Of a stretch of 64,000 bases of DNA, positions 1 to 13,105 are shown piece after piece (position 1 is the first letter of the stretch; each line of letters begins with the position of its first letter). A program made the position numbers and the translations under genes. The notes below the pieces were generated by a model. It had not been told where the DNA came from. It did not search any database and was given only the letters and a program-made list of their open reading frames with translations. The stretch is taken from positions 868,001 through 932,000 of the forward strand of contig CAWBXO010000004.1 in assembly GCA_963792785.1 (NCBI GenBank), in the 5' to 3' direction. This stretch comes from CAWIMX01 sp963792785 (lineage in GTDB: Bacteria; Acidobacteriota; Vicinamibacteria; Vicinamibacterales; CAVVIG01).

Positions 1-4057
<4,057 letters not shown>

Positions 4058-4156
4058 AAGTCCCTCGGGATTCGGGGCGCCGCGGCCGTGGCTCGTTGAC
4101 TCGAGCCCGGCCGGGACCCCTGCCTAACTGCGCGATGAGCGAGCGTCGGACAATCC

Positions 4157-4552
4157 CTACTTGACTTCGACTTGAGCGCCGGCTTCCTCGAACTTCTTCT
4201 TGATGGCGGCCGCCTCGTCCTTCGACACGGCTTCCTTGATGGCCTTCGGCGCGCTCTCGACCAGGTCCTTGGCTTCCTTGAGGCCCAGGCTGGTCACTTC
4301 GCGCACCACCTTGATGATGTTGATCTTCTTCGCCGCGTCGAACCCGGTCAGCGTGACCGTGAACTCGGTCTTCTCTTCGGCCGCCGCCGCGCCGCCGGCC
4401 CCGCCACCCATCATGCCCGGCATCATCATCGGCATCGCCGCCGCCGCGGACACGCCGAGTTCCTGCTCGAGCGTCTTCACGAGCTGCGAGAGCTCGAGCA
4501 CGCTGATTCCCTTGATGTAATCGACAACCTGCTCCTGCGTCAGTTCGGCCAT
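4157..4552 (-). CDS. rplL: 50S ribosomal protein L7/L12
   Basis: Stalk protein of the large subunit that recruits translation GTPases. It has 131 residues, slightly longer than the usual 120-130. The N-terminal dimerisation domain (MAELTQEQVVDYIKGISVLE) is followed by a flexible hinge unusually rich in Met, Gly and Ala (PMMMPGMMGGGAGGAAAAEE, about residues 41-60). The C-terminal factor-binding domain contains KTEFTVTLTGFDAAKKINII and GLKEAKDLVESAPKAIKE. The gene sits between rplJ and rpoB as expected, 82 bases after rplJ, and that gap contains short tandem repeats. Confidence 0.97.
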   Translation of the reverse strand: MAELTQEQVVDYIKGISVLELSQLVKTLEQELGVSAAAAMPMMMPGMMGGGAGGAAAAEEKTEFTVTLTGFDAAKKINIIKVVREVTSLGLKEAKDLVESAPKAIKEAVSKDEAAAIKKKFEEAGAQVEVK

Positions 4553-4594
4553 GATGTCTTCTCTCTCTTTCTCGATCGCAGTGCGCCTGCGTGA

Positions 4595-4638
4595 TCCCCG
4601 AATCCCTAAGCCCTAAGCCCTAACCTCGAATCCCTATT
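4595..4638 (-). repeat. Short tandem repeat between rplJ and rplL, starting at the rplJ stop codon
   Basis: On the coding strand the rplJ stop codon TAG begins a run of degenerate 7-base units resembling TTAGGGC / TTAGGGA, with about five units before the rplL leader. TAG recurs in most units. The same unit family is seen at 9048-9080, 20777-20829 and 40676-40706. The function is unknown; it lies inside a co-transcribed ribosomal protein operon, so it is unlikely to be a strong terminator. Confidence 0.75.
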
Positions 4639-5158
4639 CCGATCGCTTCTTCTCCGCCTGCGCCAGCACGTTGACCAGGTCGCGCGGCACTGCGTTCAGC
4701 ACGCGCACGAGCTGCGTCATCGGCGCCTGCAGCACGTAGAGCAGCCGCCCGAGCAGCTCCTCGCGGCCGGGCAGCGACGCCAGCGCCGCAATGTCGGCCG
4801 CCGGGACCGCCCGTCCCTGCACGACCGCCGCCTTGACCACCACGGCGGGCGTCGTCTTGGCGAACGTCGTGATCGTCTTGGCGAGCGCGACGGGATCGGC
4901 CTCCGTGTAGGCGACCGCCGTCGTGCCCCGGAAGTGCTCCGTCAGCGGCTCGAAGGCCGTGCCCTTGAGCGCGCGCCGGGCGACGGTGTTCTTGACCACC
5001 TTGTAGGTCGCCTTCACCCCGCGCAGCTGGCGCCGGAGCTCGGTGACCTGCGGGACGTCAATCCCGCGGTAGTCGATCAGAATGGCGCTGTCGGAGCCCT
5101 TGAAGGCCGCTTCCAGCTGCTGCAGTTCCGCTTCTTTGTCCGCTCGGGAGACGGCCAT
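4634..5158 (-). CDS. rplJ: 50S ribosomal protein L10
   Basis: L10 anchors the L7/L12 dimers to the ribosome. The 174-residue protein starts MAVSRADKEAELQQLEAAFK and contains the typical ILIDYRGIDVPQVTELRRQL and YKVVKNTVARRAL segments; the C-terminal helix that binds L12 is LVRVLNAVPRDLVNVLAQAE. The chosen ATG at 5158 shares one base with the rplA stop (TAATG), suggesting translational coupling. An upstream in-frame extension exists but is antisense-like, low-quality sequence overlapping rplA. Confidence 0.96.
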   Translation of the reverse strand: MAVSRADKEAELQQLEAAFKGSDSAILIDYRGIDVPQVTELRRQLRGVKATYKVVKNTVARRALKGTAFEPLTEHFRGTTAVAYTEADPVALAKTITTFAKTTPAVVVKAAVVQGRAVPAADIAALASLPGREELLGRLLYVLQAPMTQLVRVLNAVPRDLVNVLAQAEKKRSE

Positions 5159-5865
5159 TAGTGTTTCACCAGCACGTCGACGTGCGTCGTGTCGATGCGG
5201 ACCCCAGGGCCCATCGTCGACGACAGCGTGACGCTCTTCAGGTACTTGCCCTTCGCCGCCGACGGCTTGGCGCGCACGATGCTGTCGACCAGCGCGTGCG
5301 TGTTGGCGACGAGGTTGTCCGCCGCGAACGACATCTTGCCGACCGGGGCGTGGATGATGCCCGTCTTGTCCACGCGGAACTCGACCTTGCCGGCCTTGAT
5401 CTCGGTGACCGCCTTGGTGATGTCCGTGGTCACCGTGCCGGTCTTCGGATTCGGCATGAGGCCGCGCGGCCCGAGCACCTTCCCCAGCCGGCCGACGGCC
5501 CGCATCATGTCGGGCGTGGCCACGACGGCGTCGAAGTCCATGAAGCCGCCGTTGATCTTCTCGACCATTTCCTCGCCGCCCACGATCTCGGCGCCGGCCA
5601 GCTCGGCTTCCTTCTGCTTCTCGCCGGAGGCGATCACGAGCACCCGCTTGCTCTTGCCGAGGCCGTGCGGCAGCACGACGGTGCCGCGCACCATCTGATC
5701 GGCGTGCTTCGGGTCCACGCCGAGCCGCAGCGACAGCTCGACGGTCTCGTCGAACTTCGCGTATTTCACCTTCTGCACGAGCGGGATCGCCTCTTCGATC
5801 GTGAACGTCCGATCGACCGCGATCTGCGCGCGCGCCGCGGTGAACTGCTTTCCGCGTTTGCGCAT
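5158..5865 (-). CDS. rplA: 50S ribosomal protein L1
   Basis: L1 binds 23S rRNA at the exit-side stalk and in many bacteria represses its own operon. The protein has 235 residues from MRKRGKQFTAARAQIAVDRT, preferred over an eight-residue longer start because it matches the family N-terminus. The conserved MDFDAVVATPDMM and GRLGKVLGPRGLMPNPKTGT segments are present. It is flanked by rplK upstream, across a repeat-filled gap of about 170 bases, and rplJ downstream. Confidence 0.96.
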   Translation of the reverse strand: MRKRGKQFTAARAQIAVDRTFTIEEAIPLVQKVKYAKFDETVELSLRLGVDPKHADQMVRGTVVLPHGLGKSKRVLVIASGEKQKEAELAGAEIVGGEEMVEKINGGFMDFDAVVATPDMMRAVGRLGKVLGPRGLMPNPKTGTVTTDITKAVTEIKAGKVEFRVDKTGIIHAPVGKMSFAADNLVANTHALVDSIVRAKPSAAKGKYLKSVTLSSTMGPGVRIDTTHVDVLVKH

Positions 5866-5924
5866 GCTGTCTTGCTCCCCGTGGTCCAAGCGGGCCGTCA
5901 GGCCCTCCCACCCAAACGTGATCC

Positions 5925-6040
5925 CTGAAGTGAGGAAGTCAGGAAGTCAGGAGGTTTGGAAGTTGGACTCTTCCGAACCGCCGAACCGCCGAACCGCCGA
6001 ACCTACTTCCTCACTTCCTCACTTCCTGACTTCCTCACTT
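5925..6040. repeat. Palindromic tandem-repeat element between rplK and rplA
   Basis: Two arms of degenerate 8-9-base units (GAGGAAGTC / GAGGAAGTG on one strand, the complement on the other) face each other as an imperfect inverted repeat, at about 5925-5965 and 6004-6040. The loop holds about four tandem copies of GAACCGCC (5974-6003). On the coding strand the rplK stop codon TAA immediately precedes GTGAGGAAGTCAGGAAG. A second copy of the same family lies at 15654-15750 between radA and alr. It could form a large hairpin in the rplKAJL mRNA; the function is unknown. Confidence 0.85.
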
Positions 6041-6464
6041 ACCCAATCACATCCAGCCCCATGCTCCGAGCCGTCCCCGCGACGGTCTTCATCGCCGCCT
6101 CGAGCGACTCGCAATTCAGGTCGGGCATCTTCAGCTTCGCGATGTCCTCGACCTGCTGCGTCGTCACGGTCCCCACCTTCGTCTTGTTCGGCTCCGCCGA
6201 TCCCTTGGCGATATTGGCCGCGCGCTTGAGCAGCACGGCCGCCGGCGGCGTCTTCGTGATGAAGCTGTACGACCGATCCGCGTAGATGGTCACCACGACG
6301 GGGATGATGAGCCCCTCGTCCTTCGCCGTCTTCGCGTTGAAGTTCTTGCAGAAGTCCATGATGTTGATGCCCTGCGGGCCGAGCGCGGTGCCCACGGGCG
6401 GGGCCGGCGTCGCCTTGCCGGCCGCAATCTGGAGCTTCACCATGGCCTGGACTTTTTTCGACAT
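6039..6464 (-). CDS. rplK: 50S ribosomal protein L11
   Basis: L11 forms the GTPase-associated centre with 23S rRNA. It is 141 residues, the standard length: MSKKVQAMVKLQIAAGKATP at the N-terminus, PPVGTALGPQGINIMDFCK, and a C-terminal RNA-binding domain ending in KTVAGTARSMGLDVIG. The ATG at 6464 directly abuts the nusG stop at 6465-6467, so the two genes are almost certainly co-transcribed. Confidence 0.97.
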   Translation of the reverse strand: MSKKVQAMVKLQIAAGKATPAPPVGTALGPQGINIMDFCKNFNAKTAKDEGLIIPVVVTIYADRSYSFITKTPPAAVLLKRAANIAKGSAEPNKTKVGTVTTQQVEDIAKLKMPDLNCESLEAAMKTVAGTARSMGLDVIG

Positions 6465-6995
6465 CTAGATCTTCTCAACCTGCAAAAAGTCCAGCTCCAC
6501 GGGAGTGGACCGTCCGAAAATCGTGACCATCACCTTCAGCGTGTTCTTGTCGAGGTTCACCTCGTCGACCACGCCGTTGAAACTCGTGAAGGGCCCCTCG
6601 TTGATCCGCACCTGCTCGCCCTTCTCGAACATGTACTTCGGCTTCGGCTTCTCGGCCGCCGACTTCACCTGGTCGAGGATCTGGTCGACCTCGTCCTTGG
6701 TGAGCGGCGTCGGTTTGGCGCCGGCGCCGACGAAGCCGGTGACCTTCGGCGTGTTCTTCACCACGTGCCACGCATCGTCGGACATCGTCATCTCGACGAG
6801 GATGTAGCCTGGGAAGAACCGCTTCGCGCTGACGACCTTGCGGCCACCCCGCATCTCGACCACGTCCTCGGTCGGGATCAGGACCTCGCCAATCTCCTCC
6901 TGGAGCCCGTAGGCCTGCACGCGCTGGCGCAGCGAGTCGGCGACCTTCTTCTCGAAGCCCGAGTATGTGTGAACGATGTACCACGCCTTGGTCAT
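6465..6995 (-). CDS. nusG: Transcription termination/antitermination protein NusG
   Basis: NusG binds RNA polymerase through its NGN domain and couples to ribosomes or Rho through its KOW domain. The start MTKAWYIVHTYSGFEKKVAD (ATG at 6995) gives 176 residues, the normal length; a 47-residue upstream extension is discarded as it overlaps secE. The NGN domain contains FFPGYILVEMTM, and the KOW domain FEKGEQVRINEGPFTSFNGV. It lies between secE and rplK as in most bacteria. Confidence 0.96.
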   Translation of the reverse strand: MTKAWYIVHTYSGFEKKVADSLRQRVQAYGLQEEIGEVLIPTEDVVEMRGGRKVVSAKRFFPGYILVEMTMSDDAWHVVKNTPKVTGFVGAGAKPTPLTKDEVDQILDQVKSAAEKPKPKYMFEKGEQVRINEGPFTSFNGVVDEVNLDKNTLKVMVTIFGRSTPVELDFLQVEKI

Positions 6996-7003
6996 GACCT
7001 CGC

Positions 7004-7267
7004 TCACGCCGTCGGCCCCGTGACGCCGAAGAACCGGAAGATCGCCGACACCACCCGCAGGACCACCTGGTCGAAGGTCCAGAGGTAGAGGCCGAAGAAG
7101 ATCGAGACCAGGATCACGACGACCGTCGTCGCCCACACTTCACGGCTCGAGGGCCACGTGACGCGCTTGAGCTCGTTGCGGACTTCGCTCAGGAACAGCC
7201 GCCAGCGCTCGATGCGCCCGCCAGCCGCCTGCCGGACCTGGTCGATGGTTGTGGTGTCGTCCGCCAT
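7004..7267 (-). CDS. secE: Preprotein translocase subunit SecE
   Basis: SecE is the small essential clamp of the SecYEG channel. The protein has 87 residues with a basic amphipathic segment (LSEVRNELKRVTWPSSREVW) followed by one transmembrane helix (TTVVVILVSIFFGLYLWTFD). This is the short single-spanning form rather than the three-helix enterobacterial form. It ends 8 bases before nusG and follows tRNA-Trp. Confidence 0.95.
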   Translation of the reverse strand: MADDTTTIDQVRQAAGGRIERWRLFLSEVRNELKRVTWPSSREVWATTVVVILVSIFFGLYLWTFDQVVLRVVSAIFRFFGVTGPTA

Positions 7268-7314
7268 TCGCCTCTCGCGCTACCCGTGTCCGTTCCCCGG
7301 CCTGCCCGGGGGGC

Positions 7315-7390
7315 TGGCAGGCCAGGAGGGAATCGAACCCCCAACCCCCGGTTTTGGAGACCGGTGCTCTGCCAATTGAGCTACTGGCCT
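7315..7390 (-). tRNA. tRNA-Trp (anticodon CCA)
   Basis: A 76-base cloverleaf with acceptor stem AGGCCAG/CTGGCCT, TTCGATT in the T loop and an encoded 3' CCA. The anticodon loop reads CTCCAAA, giving CCA for tryptophan. It lies between rpmG and secE, the classical position in the tuf-secE-nusG region. Confidence 0.96.
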
Positions 7391-7402
7391 ATCCCTGCGA
7401 GC

Positions 7403-7552
7403 CTACTTACTCTCGCGGTGCGCCGTGTGCTTCCGGCAGAAGCGACAGAACTTGCTCATCTCGAGCCGCTCCGTCGTCTTCTTCTTGTTCTTCGTCGTGC
7501 TGTAGTTGCGCCGCTTACACTCGGTGCACGCCAGCGCGATGATGTCCCTCAT
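7403..7552 (-). CDS. rpmG: 50S ribosomal protein L33
   Basis: A small 49-residue protein: MRDIIALACTECKRRNYSTT at the N-terminus and EMSKFCRFCRKHTAHRESK at the end. Four cysteines in two CxxC pairs (residues 9/12 and 36/39) make it the zinc-binding form of L33. It starts 3 bases after the tuf stop, so the two are translated from one mRNA, and it is followed by tRNA-Trp and secE. Confidence 0.95.
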   Translation of the reverse strand: MRDIIALACTECKRRNYSTTKNKKKTTERLEMSKFCRFCRKHTAHRESK

Positions 7553-7555
7553 GGC

Positions 7556-8755
<1,200 letters not shown>

Positions 8756-8806
8756 CTCTACGGTCCTCGTCGTCTGCGGTGTTGTCGGTCGCGCGTCGTG
8801 CCTAGC

Positions 8807-8882
<76 letters not shown>

Positions 8883-8888
8883 GAAAGA

Positions 8889-8922
8889 GTCACAAGTCGT
8901 CAGTCACCAGTCGTCAGTCACG
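8889..8922 (-). repeat. Short direct repeat between tRNA-Gly and tRNA-Thr
   Basis: On the transcript strand, two near-identical 14-base units similar to GTGACTGACGACTG sit head to tail in the spacer between two tRNA genes. It is another local short-unit repeat, here between RNA genes rather than after a stop codon. Confidence 0.6.
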
Positions 8923-8933
8923 TTCAAAAAATA

Positions 8934-9008
8934 TGGAGCGGGAGACGGGGATCGAACCCGCGACCAACAGCTTGGAAGGCTGTGACTCTACCACTGAGTT
9001 ACTCCCGC
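8934..9008 (-). tRNA. tRNA-Gly (anticodon TCC)
   Basis: A 75-base cloverleaf with acceptor stem GCGGGAG/CTCCCGC and encoded CCA. The anticodon loop CTTCCAA gives TCC, reading GGA and GGG. Confidence 0.96.
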
Positions 9009-9047
9009 CTCCGCGTCTCTCGCCCCTGCCGTTCCGTCGTCCGCGCT

Positions 9048-9080
9048 GACTCCCTAATCCCCAGTCCCTGATCCCTACTC
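9048..9080 (-). repeat. TAGGGAT-type short tandem repeat between tRNA-Tyr and tRNA-Gly
   Basis: Four degenerate 7-9-base units of the form TAGGGAT / CAGGGAC / GGGGATT occupy the spacer between two tRNA genes. They belong to the same family as the repeats at 4595-4638 and 40676-40706. Confidence 0.6.
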
Positions 9081-9089
9081 ACTTCACGA

Positions 9090-9176
9090 TGGTGGCGAGG
9101 GAAGGATTCGAACCTTCGAAGCCGCTAGGGCGACAGATTTACAGTCTGCTGCGTTTGACCGCTTCGCTACCTCGCC
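9090..9176 (-). tRNA. tRNA-Tyr (anticodon GTA)
   Basis: An 87-base class II tRNA with a long variable arm (about CGCCCTAGCGGC). Acceptor stem GGCGAGG/CCTCGCC, encoded CCA, anticodon loop CTGTAAA giving GTA. Confidence 0.96.
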
Positions 9177-9267
9177 GATGTCTGTTGTGGATTGCGGTCG
9201 TTCGGCGCGATTCGTGCGGACCTTTCCCGAAAAAAAGTCACCTGCTGGCGCGACTTGAGAAAGCCGT

Positions 9268-9344
9268 TGGAGCTGGCGAAGGGATTTGAACCCCCGACCG
9301 GCTGATTACAAATCAGCTGCTCTACCGGGCTGAGCTACGCCAGC
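9268..9344 (-). tRNA. tRNA-Thr (anticodon TGT)
   Basis: A 77-base tRNA with acceptor stem GCTGGCG/CGCCAGC and encoded CCA. The anticodon loop TTTGTAA gives TGT. It is the first tRNA of the Thr-Tyr-Gly-Thr-tuf cluster, an order also known from Escherichia coli tufB. Confidence 0.96.
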
Positions 9345-9484
9345 CAGACAAAAGATGGACTTTAGCACGACGCGTGCCACCCGCGCAACTCGTTGGACCA
9401 TCACGGCCTGCCGAGTCCCCGGGGTGTCCGGCAACCTTTGATTCTACACGAAGCCGAGCCCTCGTGGGACACCGCTGGGGGAGG

Positions 9485-9508
9485 GAAAAACAGGCCAAAA
9501 ACGGCCGA
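9485..9508 (-). terminator. Possible weak intrinsic terminator after rlmB
   Basis: Directly downstream of the rlmB stop, the minus strand reads a short self-complementary GGCC / GGCC stem around a T-rich loop, followed by a second T run. The stem is only 4-5 base pairs, so termination efficiency is uncertain. The rest of the gap to the tRNA cluster (9345-9484) shows no gene and should hold the tRNA/tuf promoter. Confidence 0.35.
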
Positions 9509-10243
9509 TCAGCCTCGCCCGGCCGCCGTCCGCCGCTGCCGGACGGCCTCGAAGAGGGCCACGGCGGCCGCCGCCGACACGTTCAGGCTCTCGACCTGGC
9601 CGGCCATCGGGATGGAGACGAGCCAGTCGCACCGCTCGCGCACGAGCCGGCGCAGCCCGGCCCCCTCGGCGCCCAGCACGATGGCCGTCGGCAGCGTGAA
9701 GTCAATCGCGTCGTAGCGCGTCGACGCGCCGCCCGACAGGCCCACCGTCCACACCCCCGCCGTCTTCAGCGCCTCGAGCGCCCGCGCGATGTTCACGACC
9801 TCCACGACCGGGACGTGCACGACCGCGCCGGCCGACGCCTTCGCGGCCGCCCCGCCGAGCGGCGCGGCGTGCCGCGACTGCCGCACGACGCCGCCGGCGC
9901 CCGCGGCGTCCACGGTGCGGATAATCGCGCCGACGTTGTGCGGATCCTCGATGCCGTCGAGCACGACGATGAGCGGCGCGCCGGACGCGCCGGTCACGAG
10001 CCCCTCGAGCGTCGGCGCCACGGCGCCGATGAGATCGGCCGCCACGCCCTGATGCACGCCGCCCGACGCGGCGCGATCGAGGTCCGCCGCCGGCACCTGC
10101 CGCACGGGCACGCCGGCCCGCTCGGCCGCGGCCATGACCTCGCGCGCGCGCCCGCCCGCGCGATCGCTCACGCGCACGAGCGCCACCCGCGCCCGCCCCA
10201 GCTTCAGCGCCTCGAGGACCGGATTGATCCCGTAGATCAGCAT
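9509..10243 (-). CDS. rlmB: 23S rRNA (guanosine-2'-O-)-methyltransferase RlmB-like, SpoU/TrmH family
   Basis: A SPOUT-class RNA 2'-O-methyltransferase of 244 residues. The N-terminus MLIYGINPVLEALKLGRARV is the L30e-like substrate-binding domain typical of RlmB. The catalytic domain shows the three family motifs: LDGIEDPHNVGAIIRTVDAA (motif 1, about residues 95-114), IVLGAEGAGL (motif 2) and IPMAGQVESLNVSAAAAVAL (motif 3, the trefoil-knot SAM site). It lies downstream of gltX, across a palindromic element, as yacO does in Bacillus. TrmH-family members can be misassigned, so the exact rRNA target is inferred. Confidence 0.9.
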   Translation of the reverse strand: MLIYGINPVLEALKLGRARVALVRVSDRAGGRAREVMAAAERAGVPVRQVPAADLDRAASGGVHQGVAADLIGAVAPTLEGLVTGASGAPLIVVLDGIEDPHNVGAIIRTVDAAGAGGVVRQSRHAAPLGGAAAKASAGAVVHVPVVEVVNIARALEALKTAGVWTVGLSGGASTRYDAIDFTLPTAIVLGAEGAGLRRLVRERCDWLVSIPMAGQVESLNVSAAAAVALFEAVRQRRTAAGRG

Positions 10244-10252
10244 AGCGACACT

Positions 10253-10405
10253 GTCACGCTGGATTCCTTGTCACGAAAAGGCAACCACGAAGGCCCGAAG
10301 GCACGAAGAAAACCTCTTCGTCTTCTCCTTTGCCCTTCCGTCTTCGGGTCTTCGTGCCTTCGGGTTGCCTTTTCGTGGCCATGGCGGCCCGCGTCACAGC
10401 GTGAC
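10253..10405. repeat. Large imperfect palindrome between gltX and rlmB
   Basis: Inverted arms of about 45 bases. The outer arms GTCACGCTG / CAGCGTGAC lie at 10253-10261 and 10397-10405, and the inner arms hold CACGAAAAGGCAACC and repeated GAAGGCACGAAG / CCCGAAGAC units. The outer right arm covers the last codons and stop of gltX (V-T-L-stop). A related element lies at 32454-32613 after nuoN. It could act as a bidirectional hairpin or be a non-autonomous dispersed repeat. Confidence 0.85.
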
Positions 10406-11914
10406 AAGTGCATCGGCGAACGCGCGCGCGCGCTCGCGGCAGCCGGTGATCGACGGCACGCCCGCGGAGGCGTCCAGCGCCGCGCCGCGATCGATCGCCG
10501 GCACGGCCAGGTCCAGTTCCGGGCCCGCCGCCCGCCCGGTCAGCGCCACGCGAATCGGGTGGAAGAGGGCCCGCCCCTTCTGCTGCGTGCGCGCCCGCAC
10601 CTCGGCGGCCGCGGCGCGGAATCCGTCCTTGTCGAGCCGGGGCGCGCCCGCCAGGACCTCCGCCAGCGCGGCGGCGACCGCGCGCGCCGCGGGCGCCTCC
10701 ATCTCCTCGCGCACGCCCGCGTCGTCCAGCGCCGCCGCCGGCGCGTACTCGAAGAGGAACGCCAGGCGGGACGGCGCCTGGTCGAGCCGATCGACCGACG
10801 CGGCGACCATCGGCATCACCGACGCGAGATACGCCAGGCCGGCGGCATCCGGCGCCATCGCCAGCCCCGCGGCGGCGAACTGCGGCGCGGCCAGCGCGGC
10901 GAGGCGCAGCGGGTCGGCCATCTTGAGGTAGTGGCGGTTCACCCACGCCAGCTTCTCCTCGTCGAACACCGCGGCGCTGTGGCCCACGCTCTCGAGCGAG
11001 AAGCGCCCCGCCATCGCATCCATCCCCATGAGCTCCGCGTCGTCCGCGGTGGCGCCGCCCGAGGTCCGGGGCGACCACCCGAGGAGCGCGAGGTAGTTCG
11101 CGAGCGCCTCGGGCAGGTAGCCCTTCGCGCGGAACTCGGCCACCGACGTCGCGCCGTGGCGCTTACTGAGCGGGCTATGGTCGGGTCCGAGCACGAGGGC
11201 GAGGTGCGCGAACACCGGCGGCTCGAACCCGAGCGCCTCGTACAGGAGCACCTGCCGCGGCGTGTTGGAGATGTGATCCTCGCCGCGCACCACGTGCGTG
11301 ATCTCCATCAGCGCGTCGTCCACGACGGCGGCGAAGTTGTAGGCCGGATGGCCATCGGCGCGCACGATGATCGGGTCGCCGATCACCTCGGTGTCGAAGC
11401 GCACCGCGCCGCGCACCGCGTCGTCGATCACCACTTCGCCGCGCGCGGGCACGAGGAAGCGAATCGCCGGCGCCTCGCCGGAGCCGATCCGCGCCTCGGC
11501 CTCCTCGCGCGTGATGCCGCGGCACGCGCCCGTATACCGCGCGGGCCGCCCTTCGGCGATCGCCTTCTTGCGCTCCGCCTCGAGCTGCTCGCGCGGGCAG
11601 AAGCAGTAATAGGCGTGTCCGGCGGTCAGGAGCTCGTGCGCATAGGAGTGATAGAGATGCAGGCGCTCGGACGATCGATACGGACCGCGCGGGCCGCCCA
11701 CGTCGGGGCCCTCGTCCCAGTCGAGCCCGAGCCACGTCAGGTCGTCGAGAATCGTGCGCTCCGACTCGCGCGTCGATCGCTCCTGGTCGGTATCCTCGAT
11801 GCGGAGCACGAACGTGCCGCCGCTCCCCCGGGCCATGAACCAGTTGAACAGGGCCGTGCGCACGTTGCCGACGTGGAGCTGACCGGTCGGGCTCGGCGCG
11901 AAGCGCACCCTCAC
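10394..11914 (-). CDS. gltX: Glutamate--tRNA ligase
   Basis: A class I aminoacyl-tRNA synthetase charging tRNA-Glu, 506 residues. MRVRFAPSPTGQLHVGNVRT contains the HIGH-type signature; SPLSKRHGATSVAEFRAKGY carries the KMSKS-type signature (SKRHG). The C-terminal anticodon-binding helical domain ends ERARAFADALVTL. It overlaps ispDF by 4 bases (ATGA), so the two are translationally coupled. Whether it is discriminating for tRNA-Glu or also charges tRNA-Gln cannot be told from the sequence alone. Confidence 0.96.
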   Translation of the reverse strand: MRVRFAPSPTGQLHVGNVRTALFNWFMARGSGGTFVLRIEDTDQERSTRESERTILDDLTWLGLDWDEGPDVGGPRGPYRSSERLHLYHSYAHELLTAGHAYYCFCPREQLEAERKKAIAEGRPARYTGACRGITREEAEARIGSGEAPAIRFLVPARGEVVIDDAVRGAVRFDTEVIGDPIIVRADGHPAYNFAAVVDDALMEITHVVRGEDHISNTPRQVLLYEALGFEPPVFAHLALVLGPDHSPLSKRHGATSVAEFRAKGYLPEALANYLALLGWSPRTSGGATADDAELMGMDAMAGRFSLESVGHSAAVFDEEKLAWVNRHYLKMADPLRLAALAAPQFAAAGLAMAPDAAGLAYLASVMPMVAASVDRLDQAPSRLAFLFEYAPAAALDDAGVREEMEAPAARAVAAALAEVLAGAPRLDKDGFRAAAAEVRARTQQKGRALFHPIRVALTGRAAGPELDLAVPAIDRGAALDASAGVPSITGCRERARAFADALVTL

Positions 11915-13104
11915 GCGCGCCTCAGCAGCACGGCCGCGTGCGCGGCGATCGCCTCGCCCCGCCCGACGGCGTCAACGCCCTCGTTCGTCTTCCCCTTCAC
12001 GCTCACGCGGTCCGGCGCGATCCCGACGGCGAGCGCGATCGCCTCGCGCATCTGGTCGATGTAGGGACGGATCTTCGGCGCCTCGAGCACCACGGTCACG
12101 TCCACGTTGCCCACCTCGTACCCGTGCGCGGCGACGAGCGCCTTCGTGCGCGCGAGCAGGTCGAGGCTCGCGGCGCCCTTCCACTGCGGATCCGAGTCCG
12201 GAAAGTGCTGCCCGATGTCGCCGAGCCCCGCCGCGCCGAGCATCGCATCGGTCACCGCGTGCAGAACGACATCGCCGTCGGAGTGGCCGAGCGGGCCGCG
12301 ATCGAACGGAATCCGCACGCCGCCCACGACGAGGGGCCGCCCGGCCGCCAGCCGGTGCAGGTCGTAGCCGGTGCCCACACGGCCCGTGCGCGCGGGCCGC
12401 GCCGGACCGCCCCCGGCGATCGCCTCCGCCATCGGCAGATCCTCGGGAGTCGTGATCTTCATATTCGTCACCTCGCCCGTGACGAGCCATACCGGGTGCC
12501 CCGCGCGGGCGACCAGCGAGGCCTCATCGGTCACGTCGATGCCCAGGCCCTCGGCGATCGCGAGGCCGTCCTGCAGCACGCGGCGATGGAACACCTGCGG
12601 CGTCTGCGCGAGAAAGATCTCCTCGCGCGCCAGCGTCGCCGAGACGAGCCACGGCTCGCCCGGGTCGCCCTTGCTGGGGCGCAGGATGTGCTTCACGGTA
12701 TCGCGCGCCGGCAGCGCGGCGAGCGCCGCGCCCGTCTCGGCGCCGATCTCGATGGTGCGGGCGATGAGGGCGGCGCTCGGGAACGGCCGCGCGGCGTCAT
12801 GAATCAGGATCACGTCGCTCGTGGGGTCGGCCGCGCGAAACGCCTTCGCCACCGAGTCCTGCCGCCGCGCGCCGCCGGCGACGATCCGCGGCGGACGCGC
12901 GCCCGCGCGCAGGTACGCGGGCGGCTCGGCCACCCACTCCGGCGGCAGCGCCACGACGACCTCGTCGACGGACGGGTGGCCCGCAAGCGCGGCCACGCTC
13001 CACTCGAGCAGCGGCCGGCCGCCGACGGTGATCAGCTGCTTGGGCTGCGGTCCGCCGAAACGCGTGCCGCGCCCGCCAGCGGCGACGATGGCCGTAACCC
13101 GCAC
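11911..13104 (-). CDS. ispDF: Bifunctional IspD/IspF (MEP cytidylyltransferase / MECDP synthase)
   Basis: A fusion of two non-consecutive MEP-pathway enzymes of isoprenoid synthesis, 397 residues. The IspD part (about 1-225) has the nucleotide-binding AIVAAGGRGTRFGGPQPKQL and VILIHDAARPFPSAALIART. The IspF part (about 240-397) has GTGYDLHRL and GPLGHSDGDVVLHAVTDAML with the zinc-binding Asp and His residues, plus the VSVKGKTNEGVDAVGRGEAI motif. The intermediate enzyme IspE is encoded at about 22 kb in this window. The fusion is known from alpha- and epsilonproteobacteria and others. Confidence 0.95.
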   Translation of the reverse strand: MRVTAIVAAGGRGTRFGGPQPKQLITVGGRPLLEWSVAALAGHPSVDEVVVALPPEWVAEPPAYLRAGARPPRIVAGGARRQDSVAKAFRAADPTSDVILIHDAARPFPSAALIARTIEIGAETGAALAALPARDTVKHILRPSKGDPGEPWLVSATLAREEIFLAQTPQVFHRRVLQDGLAIAEGLGIDVTDEASLVARAGHPVWLVTGEVTNMKITTPEDLPMAEAIAGGGPARPARTGRVGTGYDLHRLAAGRPLVVGGVRIPFDRGPLGHSDGDVVLHAVTDAMLGAAGLGDIGQHFPDSDPQWKGAASLDLLARTKALVAAHGYEVGNVDVTVVLEAPKIRPYIDQMREAIALAVGIAPDRVSVKGKTNEGVDAVGRGEAIAAHAAVLLRRA

Positions 13105-13105
13105 G

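Noticed and set aside
5866..6038. Insertion sequence or transposase remnant between rplK and rplA
   Set aside because: There is no transposase frame and no clear target-site duplication; only short-unit repeats.
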